Below are positions 25,212 through 34,673 of a DNA stretch of 64,000 nt, piece by piece. Both the position numbers and the translations under genes were made by a program. This DNA is from Lachnoclostridium sp. An138 (GTDB lineage: Bacteria; Bacillota; Clostridia; Lachnospirales; Lachnospiraceae), in the NCBI RefSeq assembly GCF_002160765.1, contig NZ_NFLF01000009.1:61425-125424 (forward strand). The letters run 5' to 3'. The notes beneath the pieces were generated by a model. That model had not been told where the DNA came from. It worked only from the letters and a program-made list of their open reading frames with translations, and searched no databases. Position 1 is the first letter of the stretch; the number at the start of each line of letters is the position of its first letter.

Positions 25212-26021
25212 TCATCCTCCTTTTGCGATTTTCATAAAGTGCTGTTCCAGCGTTCCCCGGTCCGTCCTGATCTCCAGAATATCCGTTCCACTCTCCCTGT
25301 ACCGGGCAAGCAGCGAAAGCAAGGCGTCTCTGATATTATCCGTTTCATAAGCATCAGTTCCGCACGCCGTCCGGACAGAAATATGGTAATGTTTTCCCAC
25401 TTTTTCATGCAGTTCTCCCACCGTGCCGGTAAAAGCTATCTTCCCCTCTGTCAGAATCCCTATCCGGTCGCAGAGACTTTCCACCTCAGCCATGTCGTGG
25501 CTGGCCAGCATGATGGTCTTCCCACGGGCCTTCAGCTTCCGGATCTGTGCGTGAAGGGAAAGCCTTCCTTCCACATCCAGGCCCGCCGTGGGCTCATCCA
25601 GAAAAAGAATATCCGGATTTCCGATCAGCGCCAGAGCCAGGTGAAGACGCCGTTTCTGGCCTGTGGACAGCTGATAATACTGCTTCTTTGCCAGTCCATC
25701 AATCCCCAGAGCAGCAAGCATCTCCCTGTCAGGCGCGGTTTTATTCCATCCGGCAAAAAGCTTTACCGCTTCCATAGCCCGGATATGCTCTGGCAGAGAA
25801 GCGGATTGAAGCTGAATCCCCATTCTGCCATGAACCGCAATGCTGCCAGCGTCACATTTCCTCAGTCCCTCTATACACTCCAGGGCTGTGGTCTTTCCCG
25901 CGCCGTTTACACCGAGCAGCGCGAAAATCTCTCCCTGACGCACACGAAAATCGAGACCTTTCAGCACCTCATGCGCCCCATAGCTTTTCCTTAATCCCCT
26001 GATTTCTACGGCATTTTTCAT
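25212..26021 (-). CDS. ABC transporter ATP-binding protein
   Basis: 269-aa nucleotide-binding subunit. Walker A GVNGAGKTT (about residues 38-46), signature LSTGQKRRLHLAL, Walker B DILFLDEPTAGLD, and the switch His in LASHDMAEVE. STGQ instead of SGGQ is common in drug and bacteriocin exporters. The C-terminal 60 residues are an accessory domain. Its start overlaps the MerR gene by 4 bp, and the permease follows directly. Confidence 0.94.
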   Translation of the reverse strand: MKNAVEIRGLRKSYGAHEVLKGLDFRVRQGEIFALLGVNGAGKTTALECIEGLRKCDAGSIAVHGRMGIQLQSASLPEHIRAMEAVKLFAGWNKTAPDREMLAALGIDGLAKKQYYQLSTGQKRRLHLALALIGNPDILFLDEPTAGLDVEGRLSLHAQIRKLKARGKTIMLASHDMAEVESLCDRIGILTEGKIAFTGTVGELHEKVGKHYHISVRTACGTDAYETDNIRDALLSLLARYRESGTDILEIRTDRGTLEQHFMKIAKGG

Positions 26022-26818
26022 GGCGCTTCCTCCCCGAACGGATCTGTCCCCAGCCCGGAAAAATATACGTCCAGTACCTGCTCAATATATCCGTTCGCAG
26101 CCTCCTGCTTCTCCTTCCACTTCGGGTTGGTGTTCACAGTCTGTCCGAATTCCACCAGCTTTGAGAGCATGCTCATGTCACCGCCGGTAAATTCTGTAAT
26201 CATATCCCAGTAGTCTTTCGCGAATTTCTGTCCTTCTTCACTGTCCGCAGGGCTGCCTGCGTTCCGAAGCTGCAGCGCCCTGTCCTGAAGCTTTATAAAA
26301 CGATCCATAAACGCCTGTCCGCTGTCCTTATCAAAACGGCCTCGGATGTGATCCAGCATCTGATCGTCAAAATGCTTAATCAGCCAGTAGAATTCATTTT
26401 TCATCCGCAGATTTACAATAATATCCGCGTATTTTTTGAAATCCACAGACTGCATCTGGAGCACTTCTTCCCGCAGCGCCTCCAGCTCCCTTAAGGATTC
26501 CGACAGTTCTTCTATCTTATTTCGGACAGCAGACGCCTGATCTTCCAGGGCCTCCGCCACCTCTGCCGGAGTATCAAGAGAGATGAGCCTGTTTTTGATA
26601 TCATCCAGAGAAAAGCCAAGATTCTTCAGGGACAAAATCTGATGAAGCTTTACGATATCCTTATCTGTATAGAGTCTCCGTCCACCCTCGCTCAAAGCGG
26701 ACGGAGACAACAGGCCCTCTCTGTCATAATGCTGCAGTGTCCGCACAGTAACACCCATTCTTTTCGCGGCTTCCCCCACCGTCATATAGCCTTCCGGTAT
26801 CGCTCTGTATTTTTCCAT
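26018..26818 (-). CDS. MerR-family transcriptional regulator
   Basis: 266 aa. The N-terminal winged helix contains GYMTVGEAAKRMGVTVRTLQHYDREGLL (residues 10-37), followed by the dimerising coiled coil (about 85-130) and a helical C-terminal domain of 130 residues that resembles TipAS-like ligand-binding domains. ATG 26818 follows AGGAGG; the longer frame to 26980 runs through the promoter. It heads the MerR-ATPase-permease operon and probably autoregulates it through the 19-bp-spacer promoter. Confidence 0.9.
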   Translation of the reverse strand: MEKYRAIPEGYMTVGEAAKRMGVTVRTLQHYDREGLLSPSALSEGGRRLYTDKDIVKLHQILSLKNLGFSLDDIKNRLISLDTPAEVAEALEDQASAVRNKIEELSESLRELEALREEVLQMQSVDFKKYADIIVNLRMKNEFYWLIKHFDDQMLDHIRGRFDKDSGQAFMDRFIKLQDRALQLRNAGSPADSEEGQKFAKDYWDMITEFTGGDMSMLSKLVEFGQTVNTNPKWKEKQEAANGYIEQVLDVYFSGLGTDPFGEEAP

Positions 26819-26841
26819 TTCCGTTTTACCTCCTGACTGAA

Positions 26842-26872
26842 AGTATAACTCATTACGCTGCGTCACAAGCAA
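26842..26872 (-). promoter_or_regulatory. MerR-type promoter with 19-bp spacer
   Basis: Minus-strand TTGCTT (26867-26872) and TATACT (26842-26847) are 19 bp apart, the over-long spacing that MerR proteins correct by twisting DNA. The spacer carries the palindrome ACGC-A-GCGT, where the regulator would bind. Confidence 0.65.
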
Positions 26873-27013
26873 GCCCCTTTTCAAAGCAGACGCAAAAATT
26901 TTTTCTTTGAAATCTCCGCAGACCGGGTGTTCCGCCTCAAACTGCTTTTCTCCCAGGACTTTAATTGCTGTTCTTCTCATAAGATCCTATAAGATTTTTT
27001 CAGGTGAACGCAA

Positions 27014-28798
27014 TTGAAATTTGTCAAAAAAAGACTGGAAACGGGGCGGAAGCCTTCCACAATCCTTCTGTTTCTCTTCCTTTTTCCAGCGCTGCTGCTC
27101 TGTGCGCTTTTCCTTTTTCTCTGCACGGACGGAGAAAAGGAGCAGACAGCCGATGAAGCCTTCAAAACCTTTACCAGCAGGCTTTTCCTGTCAAACGTAT
27201 CTTCCAACACACTGACGCTTCACTATACACTGGCTGACCCGGAAGCCGCAGGCATCACAGACGCTCCTGTGTCCTTCGGAGAATATTCTGCCTCCGCAAA
27301 GGAGCGCTCCGCAGCCGCTTTGGAAAACGCGCTGGATACCCTGTGTTCTTTCCCGAAGGAAGAACTGTCTGCCTCCAACCGTCTGACCTATGACATTCTC
27401 CGAGTGCAGATTCAGAGCGAGCTGGCCCTTGCCGAATATCCTTATTATGAAGAGATTTTAAGCCCTCTGCTTGGAACCCAGGCCCAGCTTCCTATTCTGC
27501 TGGCTGAGTACAGCTTTTCCTCCAGGGAAGACATCGAAACCTATCTGGCTCTTCTGGAACAGATCGATTCCTACTATGAAAGCCTGCTTGCTTACGAGAG
27601 GGAAAAGGCAGAAGCAGGCCTTTTTATGCCGGAGGAGACTGCAGAGGCTGTAATCACCCAGTGCCGGGATTTTGTCTCCGATCCCGGCAGCCATTTTCTG
27701 CTGTCTTCCTTTGAGGAACGTCTGGCCCAGGCGGATTTTCTTTCTGAAGAAGAACGGAAAACCTATGCGGAAGCCAACCGGGCCCGCGTCATCGGTCATG
27801 TGCTTCCTGCCTATGAGCTCCTGGCAGACGGTCTGGAAGAGCTCAAAACATGCGGCACAAACCCTTACGGCCTCTGCTATTATCCGGAAGGAGCCGCCTA
27901 TTATGAAGCCCTCATAGACTGCACCATTGGCTCCGGGCGCAGCATGACAGAAATCCGGAATCTCATCGACGGGCAGCTTCTGTCCGATGCCCGGCTAATG
28001 GCAGATATCATTACCAGGCGGCCCGAGCTTCTGACTCACCTTTCCCGCCCGATAGAATCCCAGGCTCCGGAGGATATTCTGGCAGAACTGCAGGAAGCTA
28101 TCCAGGCAGATTTTCCCGCCGTAAATTCCGCCTCCTGTACCGTCAAATACGTGGCCCCTTCATTGGAAAGCTACTTAAGCCCTGCCTTTTATCTGACGCC
28201 GCCTCTGGATCAGATGAACAGGCATGTCATCTACATCAACCAGGGCGCTGATTACGATGAGCTGACGCTTTTCACGACCCTGGCCCATGAGGGCTGGCCC
28301 GGCCATCTCTATCAGACTATGTATGAGGATTCACTGAAGCTTGATCCGGTACGAAATATTTTCTATTTCGGCGGATATGTGGAAGGCTGGGCTGCCTATG
28401 CGGAACGATACGCCTACCGCTTTACCTCTCTGGATTCTGATTCCGCGGAGCTTCTGGCCGCCAATTCTTTTCTGCTCCTGGGCCTGTACGCCAGGGCCGA
28501 CACAGGCATCCACTACGAAGGCTGGAAGCCGGAGGATCTGGCCGCTTATCTCGAAGCTTTCGGAATCACCGATGAGACGGCCCTGGACTCCATCTATCAG
28601 GCCATCGTCCAGAATCCGGCCAATTATCTGAAATATTATCTGGGCGCCGTGGAGATCCTGGAATTAAAAAAAGAAGCACAGGAGACCTTCGGAGAGCATT
28701 TTGCCATAAAGGACTTTCATGAATTTATTCTTTCCATCGGACCCGCTCCCTTCTCTGTGATCCGGGATTATCTTTACGGCTGGACGGGAACAGACTGA
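27014..28798 (+). CDS. DUF885-family putative metallopeptidase, membrane-anchored
   Basis: 594 aa. Residues 15-38 form a signal/anchor helix; the rest is extracellular. The zinc-binding motif HEGWPGH (around residue 425) and a downstream Glu in YVEGWAAYAE fit the HExxxH...E arrangement of DUF885 proteins, a gluzincin-like fold related to M3/M32 peptidases. The start is a TTG at 27014 with AGGTGA upstream; no earlier ATG fits. It is divergent from the MerR operon. The function is a probable exported peptidase with unknown substrate. Confidence 0.85.
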   Translation: MKFVKKRLETGRKPSTILLFLFLFPALLLCALFLFLCTDGEKEQTADEAFKTFTSRLFLSNVSSNTLTLHYTLADPEAAGITDAPVSFGEYSASAKERSAAALENALDTLCSFPKEELSASNRLTYDILRVQIQSELALAEYPYYEEILSPLLGTQAQLPILLAEYSFSSREDIETYLALLEQIDSYYESLLAYEREKAEAGLFMPEETAEAVITQCRDFVSDPGSHFLLSSFEERLAQADFLSEEERKTYAEANRARVIGHVLPAYELLADGLEELKTCGTNPYGLCYYPEGAAYYEALIDCTIGSGRSMTEIRNLIDGQLLSDARLMADIITRRPELLTHLSRPIESQAPEDILAELQEAIQADFPAVNSASCTVKYVAPSLESYLSPAFYLTPPLDQMNRHVIYINQGADYDELTLFTTLAHEGWPGHLYQTMYEDSLKLDPVRNIFYFGGYVEGWAAYAERYAYRFTSLDSDSAELLAANSFLLLGLYARADTGIHYEGWKPEDLAAYLEAFGITDETALDSIYQAIVQNPANYLKYYLGAVEILELKKEAQETFGEHFAIKDFHEFILSIGPAPFSVIRDYLYGWTGTD

Positions 28799-28873
28799 AA
28801 TACATCTGGGCGGAGTGCGCCGGATCAAAACAGGCGGGGCAGCAGACAGAACTCTTTCCGTCTGCTGCCCCGC

Positions 28874-29413
28874 CTATTTCATCATTCCGGCCAGCCAGAT
28901 ACTGGCCGCCACCCCCACCAATGTGGCCAGCAGAGCTCCGGCCAGCGTGTAGCGCGTCTTCTTTACCTTTGCCGTCATAAAGTACACACTCATCGTATAA
29001 AAAATCGTCTCCGTACATCCCATCAGAATCGATGCTGTAAGACCCAGATAGGAGTCCGTCCCGTATTCCTTAAAAATATCCAGCGCCAGCCCTGTAGCCG
29101 CCGATGCGGAAAACATCCTCACAATCGTAAGGGGAACTAATTCTGACGGAAAATGGACTAATTCTGTCATCCGTCCCAATGTTTCTGACAGAAAATCCAG
29201 AAAACCGGAGGCCCGGAGCACCCCCACTGCCACCATCAGCCCCACCAGCGTGGGCATAATCTGAAGCACTGTCTGGAACCCGTCTTTTGCTCCTTTTACA
29301 AAATCGTCATAAACCGGGCGCCGGGCCAGAAGCCCATGGGCCACCACATAGAGGATCAGAAACGGAACCAGCATATCGGATATGTAGAGAAGAATCTGAA
29401 TAATCCTATTCAC
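28874..29413 (-). CDS. spmB: Spore maturation protein B
   Basis: 179 aa, about five membrane segments; length matches B. subtilis SpmB (178). With SpmA it is needed for full dehydration of the spore core and heat resistance. Conserved stretches include PTLVGLMVAVGVLRASG and GCTETIFYTMSVYF. A GTG at 29413 overlaps the spmA stop (GTGA), preceded by GGGAGG, and is preferred over the longer frame that reads spmA DNA. Its stop faces the convergent DUF885 gene. Confidence 0.94.
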   Translation of the reverse strand: MNRIIQILLYISDMLVPFLILYVVAHGLLARRPVYDDFVKGAKDGFQTVLQIMPTLVGLMVAVGVLRASGFLDFLSETLGRMTELVHFPSELVPLTIVRMFSASAATGLALDIFKEYGTDSYLGLTASILMGCTETIFYTMSVYFMTAKVKKTRYTLAGALLATLVGVAASIWLAGMMK

Positions 29414-30030
29414 GTCCTGCGCCTCCCATCCATCATCTTGCAGAATACCACCGCAGCTATCGTGCTCAGCAGAGTGGCCGCAAGGGACGGCGCTATGACT
29501 GCCGCCGGATTCACGCTTCCGTACTGGCTCCGGTAGGCGATAATGCTGACAGAGATCAGCTGCAGAGACGAAATATTCAAAATCAGGAAGGTACACATCT
29601 CATTGCTGGCCACGCCTTTAGGCACAGCCTTTCTTCCGCCCACCGGATGTGTTTTCCGTTCCTCCTCCAGATCTTTTAATGATTCCATGGCCTTCAGCCC
29701 TGCCGGAGTCGCGGCCCAGCCAAGGCCGAATACATTGGCGATAATGTTGGCCGTGATGTATTCTCTGGCCTTATGTCCTTTGGGAAGTCCCGGAAACATG
29801 AAACTGATAAAGGGCTGGATCTTTTTTGTGGCCCGTCCGATGACTCCGCTTTTCTGCGCGATCTCCATCAGTCCTACCCACAGAGACATAACTCCTGTCA
29901 TGGTGATACACAAAGTCACGGCTTCTTTGGCAGAATCAATGGCCGCTGAAGTAATTTCCGGCAGCCTTCCGTTAAAAGCGCCATAGACAATTCCCAGCAA
30001 AAGCATGGCGCCCCACAGATAGTTCAACAT
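29410..30030 (-). CDS. spmA: Spore maturation protein A
   Basis: 206 aa, nucleoside-recognition (Gate-domain) membrane protein. Pattern GAFNGRLPEITSAAIDSAKEAV and NVFGLGWAATPAGLKAMESL is the SpmA/SpmB family core. It forms an operon with spmB through a 4-bp overlap. B. subtilis keeps spmAB after dacB, which is not present here. Confidence 0.94.
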   Translation of the reverse strand: MLNYLWGAMLLLGIVYGAFNGRLPEITSAAIDSAKEAVTLCITMTGVMSLWVGLMEIAQKSGVIGRATKKIQPFISFMFPGLPKGHKAREYITANIIANVFGLGWAATPAGLKAMESLKDLEEERKTHPVGGRKAVPKGVASNEMCTFLILNISSLQLISVSIIAYRSQYGSVNPAAVIAPSLAATLLSTIAAVVFCKMMDGRRRT

Positions 30031-30227
30031 TCCTTATTTTCCTTTTCTATTGTTTTGTACAGTATATTTTCTGTGATTTTCTTCTATGTTTTGTTTTTCG
30101 TCTCACATTTTTGTCGAAATTTGCCTTTTCCATCCCCTGTTTTTTCTCTCAATTTACTTTATATGACTATGAATTCCATAATTATCAATTTTCAAAAATA
30201 ATTTCTCTCCGATTAGTGAAATTTCTA

Positions 30228-30256
30228 TTGGAATCTTGTCGTTTTTTTGTTATACT
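30228..30256 (+). promoter_or_regulatory. Promoter of the AbrB-type gene
   Basis: TTGGAA (30228-30233), 17-bp T-rich spacer, TATACT (30251-30256). The 30031-30227 interval upstream is AT-rich and shows no gene. Confidence 0.6.
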
Positions 30257-30297
30257 AGAGGTTATCAAGTGTTACCATCATATAAGGAGGAGAAGCA

Positions 30298-30552
30298 ATG
30301 AAGAACACCGGAGTAGTCAGAAGGCTGGATGAACTGGGACGTATCACGCTTCCAATGGAATTACGTAAAGTATTCGGCATTGAAGAACGCGATTCTCTCG
30401 AGATCTATGTTGAAGATGACAAAATTATTTTGAAAAAGTATGCACCGACGGATATTTTCACTGGAGAACGCGAAGACCTCATTGAATATCATGGCAAATT
30501 GGTTTCAAAGAAGTCTATCGAAGAATTAGCGAAGAAAGCTGGTTTAATCTAA
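30298..30552 (+). CDS. abrB: AbrB-family transition-state regulator
   Basis: 84 aa. The N-terminal 50 residues are the swapped-hairpin AbrB DNA-binding domain: TGVVRRLDELGRITLPMELRK and a downstream EIYVEDDKIILKKY strand. The C-terminal part (DLIEYHGKLVSKKSIEEL) is the AbrB/Abh multimerisation region. In Bacillus it represses stationary-phase and sporulation genes. AAGGAGG 7 bp before the ATG is a very strong site. It is next to rsmI, as yabC-abrB in B. subtilis, but convergent. Confidence 0.93.
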   Translation: MKNTGVVRRLDELGRITLPMELRKVFGIEERDSLEIYVEDDKIILKKYAPTDIFTGEREDLIEYHGKLVSKKSIEELAKKAGLI

Positions 30553-30565
30553 TAAATATCCGTAC

Positions 30566-30606
30566 AAAAACCGGCAGCCATAAGTTCCATCATGGTTACC
30601 GGTTTT
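30566..30606 (+). terminator. Terminator of abrB
   Basis: Stem of 16 bp with one mismatch and one wobble pair (AAAAACCGG...CCGGTTTTT) ending in a T run. Confidence 0.85.
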
Positions 30607-30644
30607 TGATGCTATAGATACAGGACATAGTCTGACAGAAGTGG

Positions 30645-30671
30645 GAATCCTGCGGCGCAGGATTCTTTTTT
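30645..30671 (+). terminator. Second plus-strand terminator before rsmI
   Basis: GAATCCTGCG/CGCAGGATTC hairpin followed by six T, touching the rsmI stop region. It backs up the abrB terminator and protects the convergent operon. Confidence 0.8.
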
Positions 30672-31524
30672 ACGCCTTCTCCTCTTCTGTGAGCAGAGCC
30701 TGATAGATCTCTCTGCGCGGCACTCCCCGATCCCGGGCTGCCAGCCGCATAGCTTCTTTTCTGGAATTCCCCTGGGACTCGTACATTTCCACATGCTCCC
30801 GGGGACTCATTTCTTTCCAGGCTTCCTGCTTTTCCTTCAGAATCTCTTCCGCAGCCTTCCCCTCGATCACGAGCACACACTCTCCCCTCGGTTCCTGCTC
30901 CCGATAATGGGAAAGGGCCTTCTCAAAATCTGTCCGGAAAATTGTCTCATGCTTCTTGGTCAGCTCACGACAGACAGATATTCGTCGGTTTCCGAGTGTC
31001 TCCAGAAGCTCCTCCAGAGTCCGCACCAGACGGTGGGGCGCCTCGTAAAGCACAATCGTCCGGGTCTCACTTTTCAACTCCTCCAGCACCTTACGCCGTT
31101 CCTTTTTATCCGCAGGCAGAAAGGCCTCGAAGGCAAAGCGTCTCGTACCAAGGCCGGAAAGCGTCAGCGCCGTCACACAGGCGCAGGCTCCCGGAAGGGC
31201 TGTTACCGTGATCCCGGCCTCCGCGCACATTTTCACCAGTTCCTCGCCCGGATCGGAAATTCCAGGCATTCCCGCGTCCGTGATTAAAGCGACATTTTTC
31301 CCTTCCTGCAGCCGGGATACCAGTTCCCTTCCTCTGTCGAATTTATTATATTCATGATAGCTGACCATAGGCGTATGTATCTCGAAATGATTCAGCAGCC
31401 TGATGCTGTTGCGCGTATCCTCCGCCGCGATCAGATCCACTTCCTTCAGTATCCGGACAGCCCGGAAGGTCATATCCTCCAGATTTCCGATTGGCGTCGC
31501 GCACAAATATAAGGTTCCCTGCAT
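30670..31524 (-). CDS. rsmI: 16S rRNA (cytidine1402-2'-O)-methyltransferase
   Basis: 284 aa, SAM-dependent tetrapyrrole-methylase fold. The start LYLCATPIGNLEDMTFRA, AAEDTRNSIRLL, the glycine loop ITDAGMPGISDPG and VTALPGACACVTAL are signatures of RsmI (YabC), which adds a 2'-O-methyl to C1402 near the P site. GAGGAG sits 6 bp from the ATG. It is the last gene of the long minus operon that begins with hydF. Confidence 0.95.
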   Translation of the reverse strand: MQGTLYLCATPIGNLEDMTFRAVRILKEVDLIAAEDTRNSIRLLNHFEIHTPMVSYHEYNKFDRGRELVSRLQEGKNVALITDAGMPGISDPGEELVKMCAEAGITVTALPGACACVTALTLSGLGTRRFAFEAFLPADKKERRKVLEELKSETRTIVLYEAPHRLVRTLEELLETLGNRRISVCRELTKKHETIFRTDFEKALSHYREQEPRGECVLVIEGKAAEEILKEKQEAWKEMSPREHVEMYESQGNSRKEAMRLAARDRGVPRREIYQALLTEEEKA

Positions 31525-31527
31525 CTT

Positions 31528-33015
31528 TTACTCCTCTGTCTGTACAGGCGCAGATGGAACTTCTCCGCTCTCACCGGCAGTCCCTGAGGCCCCTGCGTTC
31601 TCCGCGGGAGACTGTTCTGTTCCTTCCGTTTCCCCGCTGCTTTCTGCTTCCGCGGCGGCCTGCGCCGCCTCCTGTTCGGCTTCCAGCTCCGCGGCTTCCC
31701 GGGCGGCCCGCGCCGCTTCTTCGGCTGCTTTTGCTTCCTCAGGAGTCAGAAGCCCCCCTTCCGTATAGGAACACTTCGCGTTCCAGAGAAGCCATTCCGT
31801 GCTGCCGTTATCATAGACCGCCTGAATCTGCTGGCGGATCTGCTCCGGACCATAGGTCTGGTGCGCGCTCAGCCAGGTGGCTGTGAAATCCTGAAGCCAG
31901 GGCCGTACCTCTGCTTTCTTCGTACCCTCCGGAATCTCTGCCAGCCTTTCCGCGGATGCCTGCATCGCTCCCGTGATGGTCTCGTAGGGCTGCAGATCCG
32001 GATGGGCCAGACCATAGACCCCGTCGTTATAATGAGAAGGATAAATCATCGGGCAGATGTAATCCAGATGCTCTGCCATAGCCTGGTAATCCTGACCCAC
32101 AATCTCAGCATCCGTCTCATTGTCAATCACCGTGCCGAAAACATCGGCCGACACCTTTACATTCAATGGAGAAAGATTCTCATAAGCGTAAGCGGTAAAC
32201 TCCGTAATCACATCCGTCTTGGATTTCTCCAGAGAAGTCTCTCCATAGTCGGCTTCCTCATCCGAAATCTCGGTGGGGAAACGGATATAATCAAACTGAA
32301 TCTCATCAAAGCCCGCAGCAGCAGCCTGCTTTGCCACCGCCAGCAGATAATCCCACACCTCCTGCCGGTAGGGATTGACCCAGGCCAGACCATTCTTATC
32401 TACAAATACGCCGCCGTCCTTTCTCTGAATACAGAGATCCGGGCGTCTGGACGCCAGAATAGGGTCCTTAAACGCCACGATCCGGGCAATCAGATAGACA
32501 TCCTCTGCTTTCAGCCTCTGTACCAGCCCCGGAAGATCCGCAATATACCGCACATCCGCTTCCAGCTCCTGCACCATGGGCTCTTCCATCTGATAGGTGA
32601 CAATTCCCTCATCATTTTTAATATCAATCACCATGGCATTCAGCTCGCTGTCCCGGACAAGCTGTATGAGATTTTCCATTTTCGCATGACCGGCCATGGG
32701 ACCTGTCACATAGATTCCCTTTACCGGTTCCGGCGGTTCGACTTTTTCTGTATCTTTGGCTTCCTCGTTTTCTTTTGTATCCTTGGTATCTGTGGTTTTT
32801 TCGTTTTCTTCTGTATCTTTGATTTCTTCTGTCTTTCCTGTCTCTTCAGAAGCCATGTCCGTCTTCTCCTGCCCGTCCGATCCAGACACTTCTTCCTGCT
32901 CTGTCACCGTCTGCGCCTGCTGAGCCTCCGGCACTTCACTCTCCGTCTCCCCGCAGCCGGATAACAGAAAAAGGGCCGCTGCCAGCGCCCCGATCACTGC
33001 CATCCCTTTTTTCAT
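31528..33015 (-). CDS. Lipoprotein with glycoside-hydrolase-like (DUF4015) domain
   Basis: 495 aa. Signal peptide and lipobox LLSGC (Cys21) place it outside the membrane. Residues 25-95 are an Asp/Glu/Lys/Thr-rich linker. The TIM-barrel-like domain (about 100-400) starts PVKGIYVTGPMAGH and holds FDEIQFDYIRFPTE, with acidic residues of the expected active-site strand, and KVSADVFGTV. The C-terminal 75 residues are an Ala/Glu-rich helical tail. The family is a putative cell-surface glycosidase; no activity is established that I know of. It has read-through coupling with rsmI (3-bp gap). Confidence 0.83.
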   Translation of the reverse strand: MKKGMAVIGALAAALFLLSGCGETESEVPEAQQAQTVTEQEEVSGSDGQEKTDMASEETGKTEEIKDTEENEKTTDTKDTKENEEAKDTEKVEPPEPVKGIYVTGPMAGHAKMENLIQLVRDSELNAMVIDIKNDEGIVTYQMEEPMVQELEADVRYIADLPGLVQRLKAEDVYLIARIVAFKDPILASRRPDLCIQRKDGGVFVDKNGLAWVNPYRQEVWDYLLAVAKQAAAAGFDEIQFDYIRFPTEISDEEADYGETSLEKSKTDVITEFTAYAYENLSPLNVKVSADVFGTVIDNETDAEIVGQDYQAMAEHLDYICPMIYPSHYNDGVYGLAHPDLQPYETITGAMQASAERLAEIPEGTKKAEVRPWLQDFTATWLSAHQTYGPEQIRQQIQAVYDNGSTEWLLWNAKCSYTEGGLLTPEEAKAAEEAARAAREAAELEAEQEAAQAAAEAESSGETEGTEQSPAENAGASGTAGESGEVPSAPVQTEE

Positions 33016-33033
33016 AGCCTGTTCTCTCCGCAA

Positions 33034-33771
33034 TCAGTATCCATAAATCTCGTAAATTTCTTCCATATAAACGCCCGGTTCCCGGTACACGATGAGAGGC
33101 TTCTCCACCGTCATCCGGGGTCTGCCTCCCCGGCAGGCCTCCAGGAGCACCATATTGGGCTCCCGGTCCACATAAGGGTAGACCAGGCGCATCCTTTTCG
33201 GTTCCAGCTTGTACTTTCCCAGCGTCATGATAATCTCTGCCAGACGGAAAGGCCGGTGCACCAGATAGAAACGGCCCCCGGGTTTTAAGACCTTCGCCGC
33301 CTCCCTGGCCACATCCTCAAAGCTGCACAGAATTTCATGGCGCGCAATCGCTTTCGGAAGCTCGGGATTCTGAAGGCCGTGCTGATCCGTCATATAAGGC
33401 GGATTGCAGGTGACTACGTCAAAAGAGGCCGCTCCAAACAGGGAAGCCGCCTCCTTGATATCGCCCTCTACGATGGAAACGGAATCTGTAAGCTCATTCA
33501 GCTCCACGCTGCGTCTGGCCATATCGGCGCTTTCCTTCTGAATCTCAAGTCCAGTAAAATTCCGTCCCTTTGTCTTGCCCCTCAGGAGAATCGGAATAAT
33601 GCCGGTGCCAGTGCCCAAATCCAGCGCCCGTTCCCCTTCTTTCACCCGGGCAAAGCCCGAAAGAAGAACCGCATCCATGCCAAAACAGAATCTTCCCGGA
33701 TTCTGAATGATCCGGTACCCGTTCCGCTGCAGCTCGTCCAGCCGCTCCCCGTCTTTCAGCTCAATCATCAT
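33034..33771 (-). CDS. tRNA1(Val) (adenine37-N6)-methyltransferase-like protein (YabB)
   Basis: 245-aa SAM-dependent methyltransferase. Motif I is LDLGTGTGIIPILL (about residues 46-59) and the catalytic NPPY is seen in DVVTCNPPYMTD. Layout and length match TrmN6/YabB, which makes m6A37 in tRNA1-Val in E. coli. It overlaps ricT by 11 bp. Placement holB-ricT-(yabA)-yabB-rsmI is as in B. subtilis, but yabA is missing. Confidence 0.88.
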   Translation of the reverse strand: MMIELKDGERLDELQRNGYRIIQNPGRFCFGMDAVLLSGFARVKEGERALDLGTGTGIIPILLRGKTKGRNFTGLEIQKESADMARRSVELNELTDSVSIVEGDIKEAASLFGAASFDVVTCNPPYMTDQHGLQNPELPKAIARHEILCSFEDVAREAAKVLKPGGRFYLVHRPFRLAEIIMTLGKYKLEPKRMRLVYPYVDREPNMVLLEACRGGRPRMTVEKPLIVYREPGVYMEEIYEIYGY

Positions 33772-34672
33772 CCAGTTTCGATTTCCTCTCCTGCTTTTCC
33801 AGAGCCTCCAGTTTTTTCAGCTCCTTATCGGACACGCCGCCCTTTTCCTTTTTCTTCCTGGGCCGGAATTTCAGTTCCTCCACCGGGTACTCCCGAATCT
33901 CCTTCTCGTCTCCTTCCAGGGTCACGACCACCTTTACCTTCTGGCGCAGCACATTCACGCTCTGCACTTCACCCTTCAGGCCGTCTGCCGTCGTCACAGA
34001 ATCCCCGTTGCCCGGGAGGCGGCTGTTCAGCTCCTCGTAGGTCTCCTGCTCATGCTTCAGACAGCACATCAGGCGGCCGCAGACGCCGGAGATCTTCGTG
34101 GGATTCAGGGACAGGTTCTGCTCCTTCGCCATCTTGATGGAAACCGGCACAAACTCGGAAAGATGCGTATGACAGCACAGGCTTCTTCCGCAGATGCCGA
34201 TGCCTCCCAGAATCTTCGTCTCATCCCGGACTCCGATCTGACGCAGCTCAATTCTCGTACGGAACACACTGGCCAAATCCTTAACCAGCTCCCGGAAATC
34301 GATCCGTCCGTCCGCCGTAAAGTAAAACAGCACTTTATTGTTATCAAACGTATACTCTGCCTGAATCAGTTTCATCTCCAGGCCGTGCTTTTTGATTTTT
34401 TCCTGACAGATCCGGAACGCTTCCCTCTCCTTGACCCGGTTGGCAGCTTCCTTCGCGTCATCCTCCGCAGTCGCGATCCGGATCACCGGCTTGAGCGGCT
34501 GCACAATCTTTTTATCCTCTACCTCTTTTGTACCGACCACAACGCTTCCATACTCCACGCCTCTGGCCGTCTCCACAATCACATGCTTCCCTCTGGGAAT
34601 ATTCAGCTTTCCGGGCGAGAAGTAATAGATTTTCCCCGCAGTCCGGAATCTGACGCCTATGACCTTTTCCAT
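33761..34672 (-). CDS. ricT: RicT/YaaT, PSP1-domain protein
   Basis: 303 aa. The PSP1 domain (about residues 1-110) carries GKIYYFSPG and GVEYGSVV; the second half has the cysteine-rich pattern GGIGICGRSLCC and GVCGRLMCCLKHE, which holds [4Fe-4S] clusters in the Ric (YaaT-YlbF-YmcA) complex. That complex stimulates RNase Y-dependent mRNA maturation and helps sporulation and competence in Bacillus. AAGGAG lies 7 bp before the ATG, and holB ends 2 bp upstream. Confidence 0.93.
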   Translation of the reverse strand: MEKVIGVRFRTAGKIYYFSPGKLNIPRGKHVIVETARGVEYGSVVVGTKEVEDKKIVQPLKPVIRIATAEDDAKEAANRVKEREAFRICQEKIKKHGLEMKLIQAEYTFDNNKVLFYFTADGRIDFRELVKDLASVFRTRIELRQIGVRDETKILGGIGICGRSLCCHTHLSEFVPVSIKMAKEQNLSLNPTKISGVCGRLMCCLKHEQETYEELNSRLPGNGDSVTTADGLKGEVQSVNVLRQKVKVVVTLEGDEKEIREYPVEELKFRPRKKKEKGGVSDKELKKLEALEKQERKSKLDDD

Positions 34673-34673
34673 G

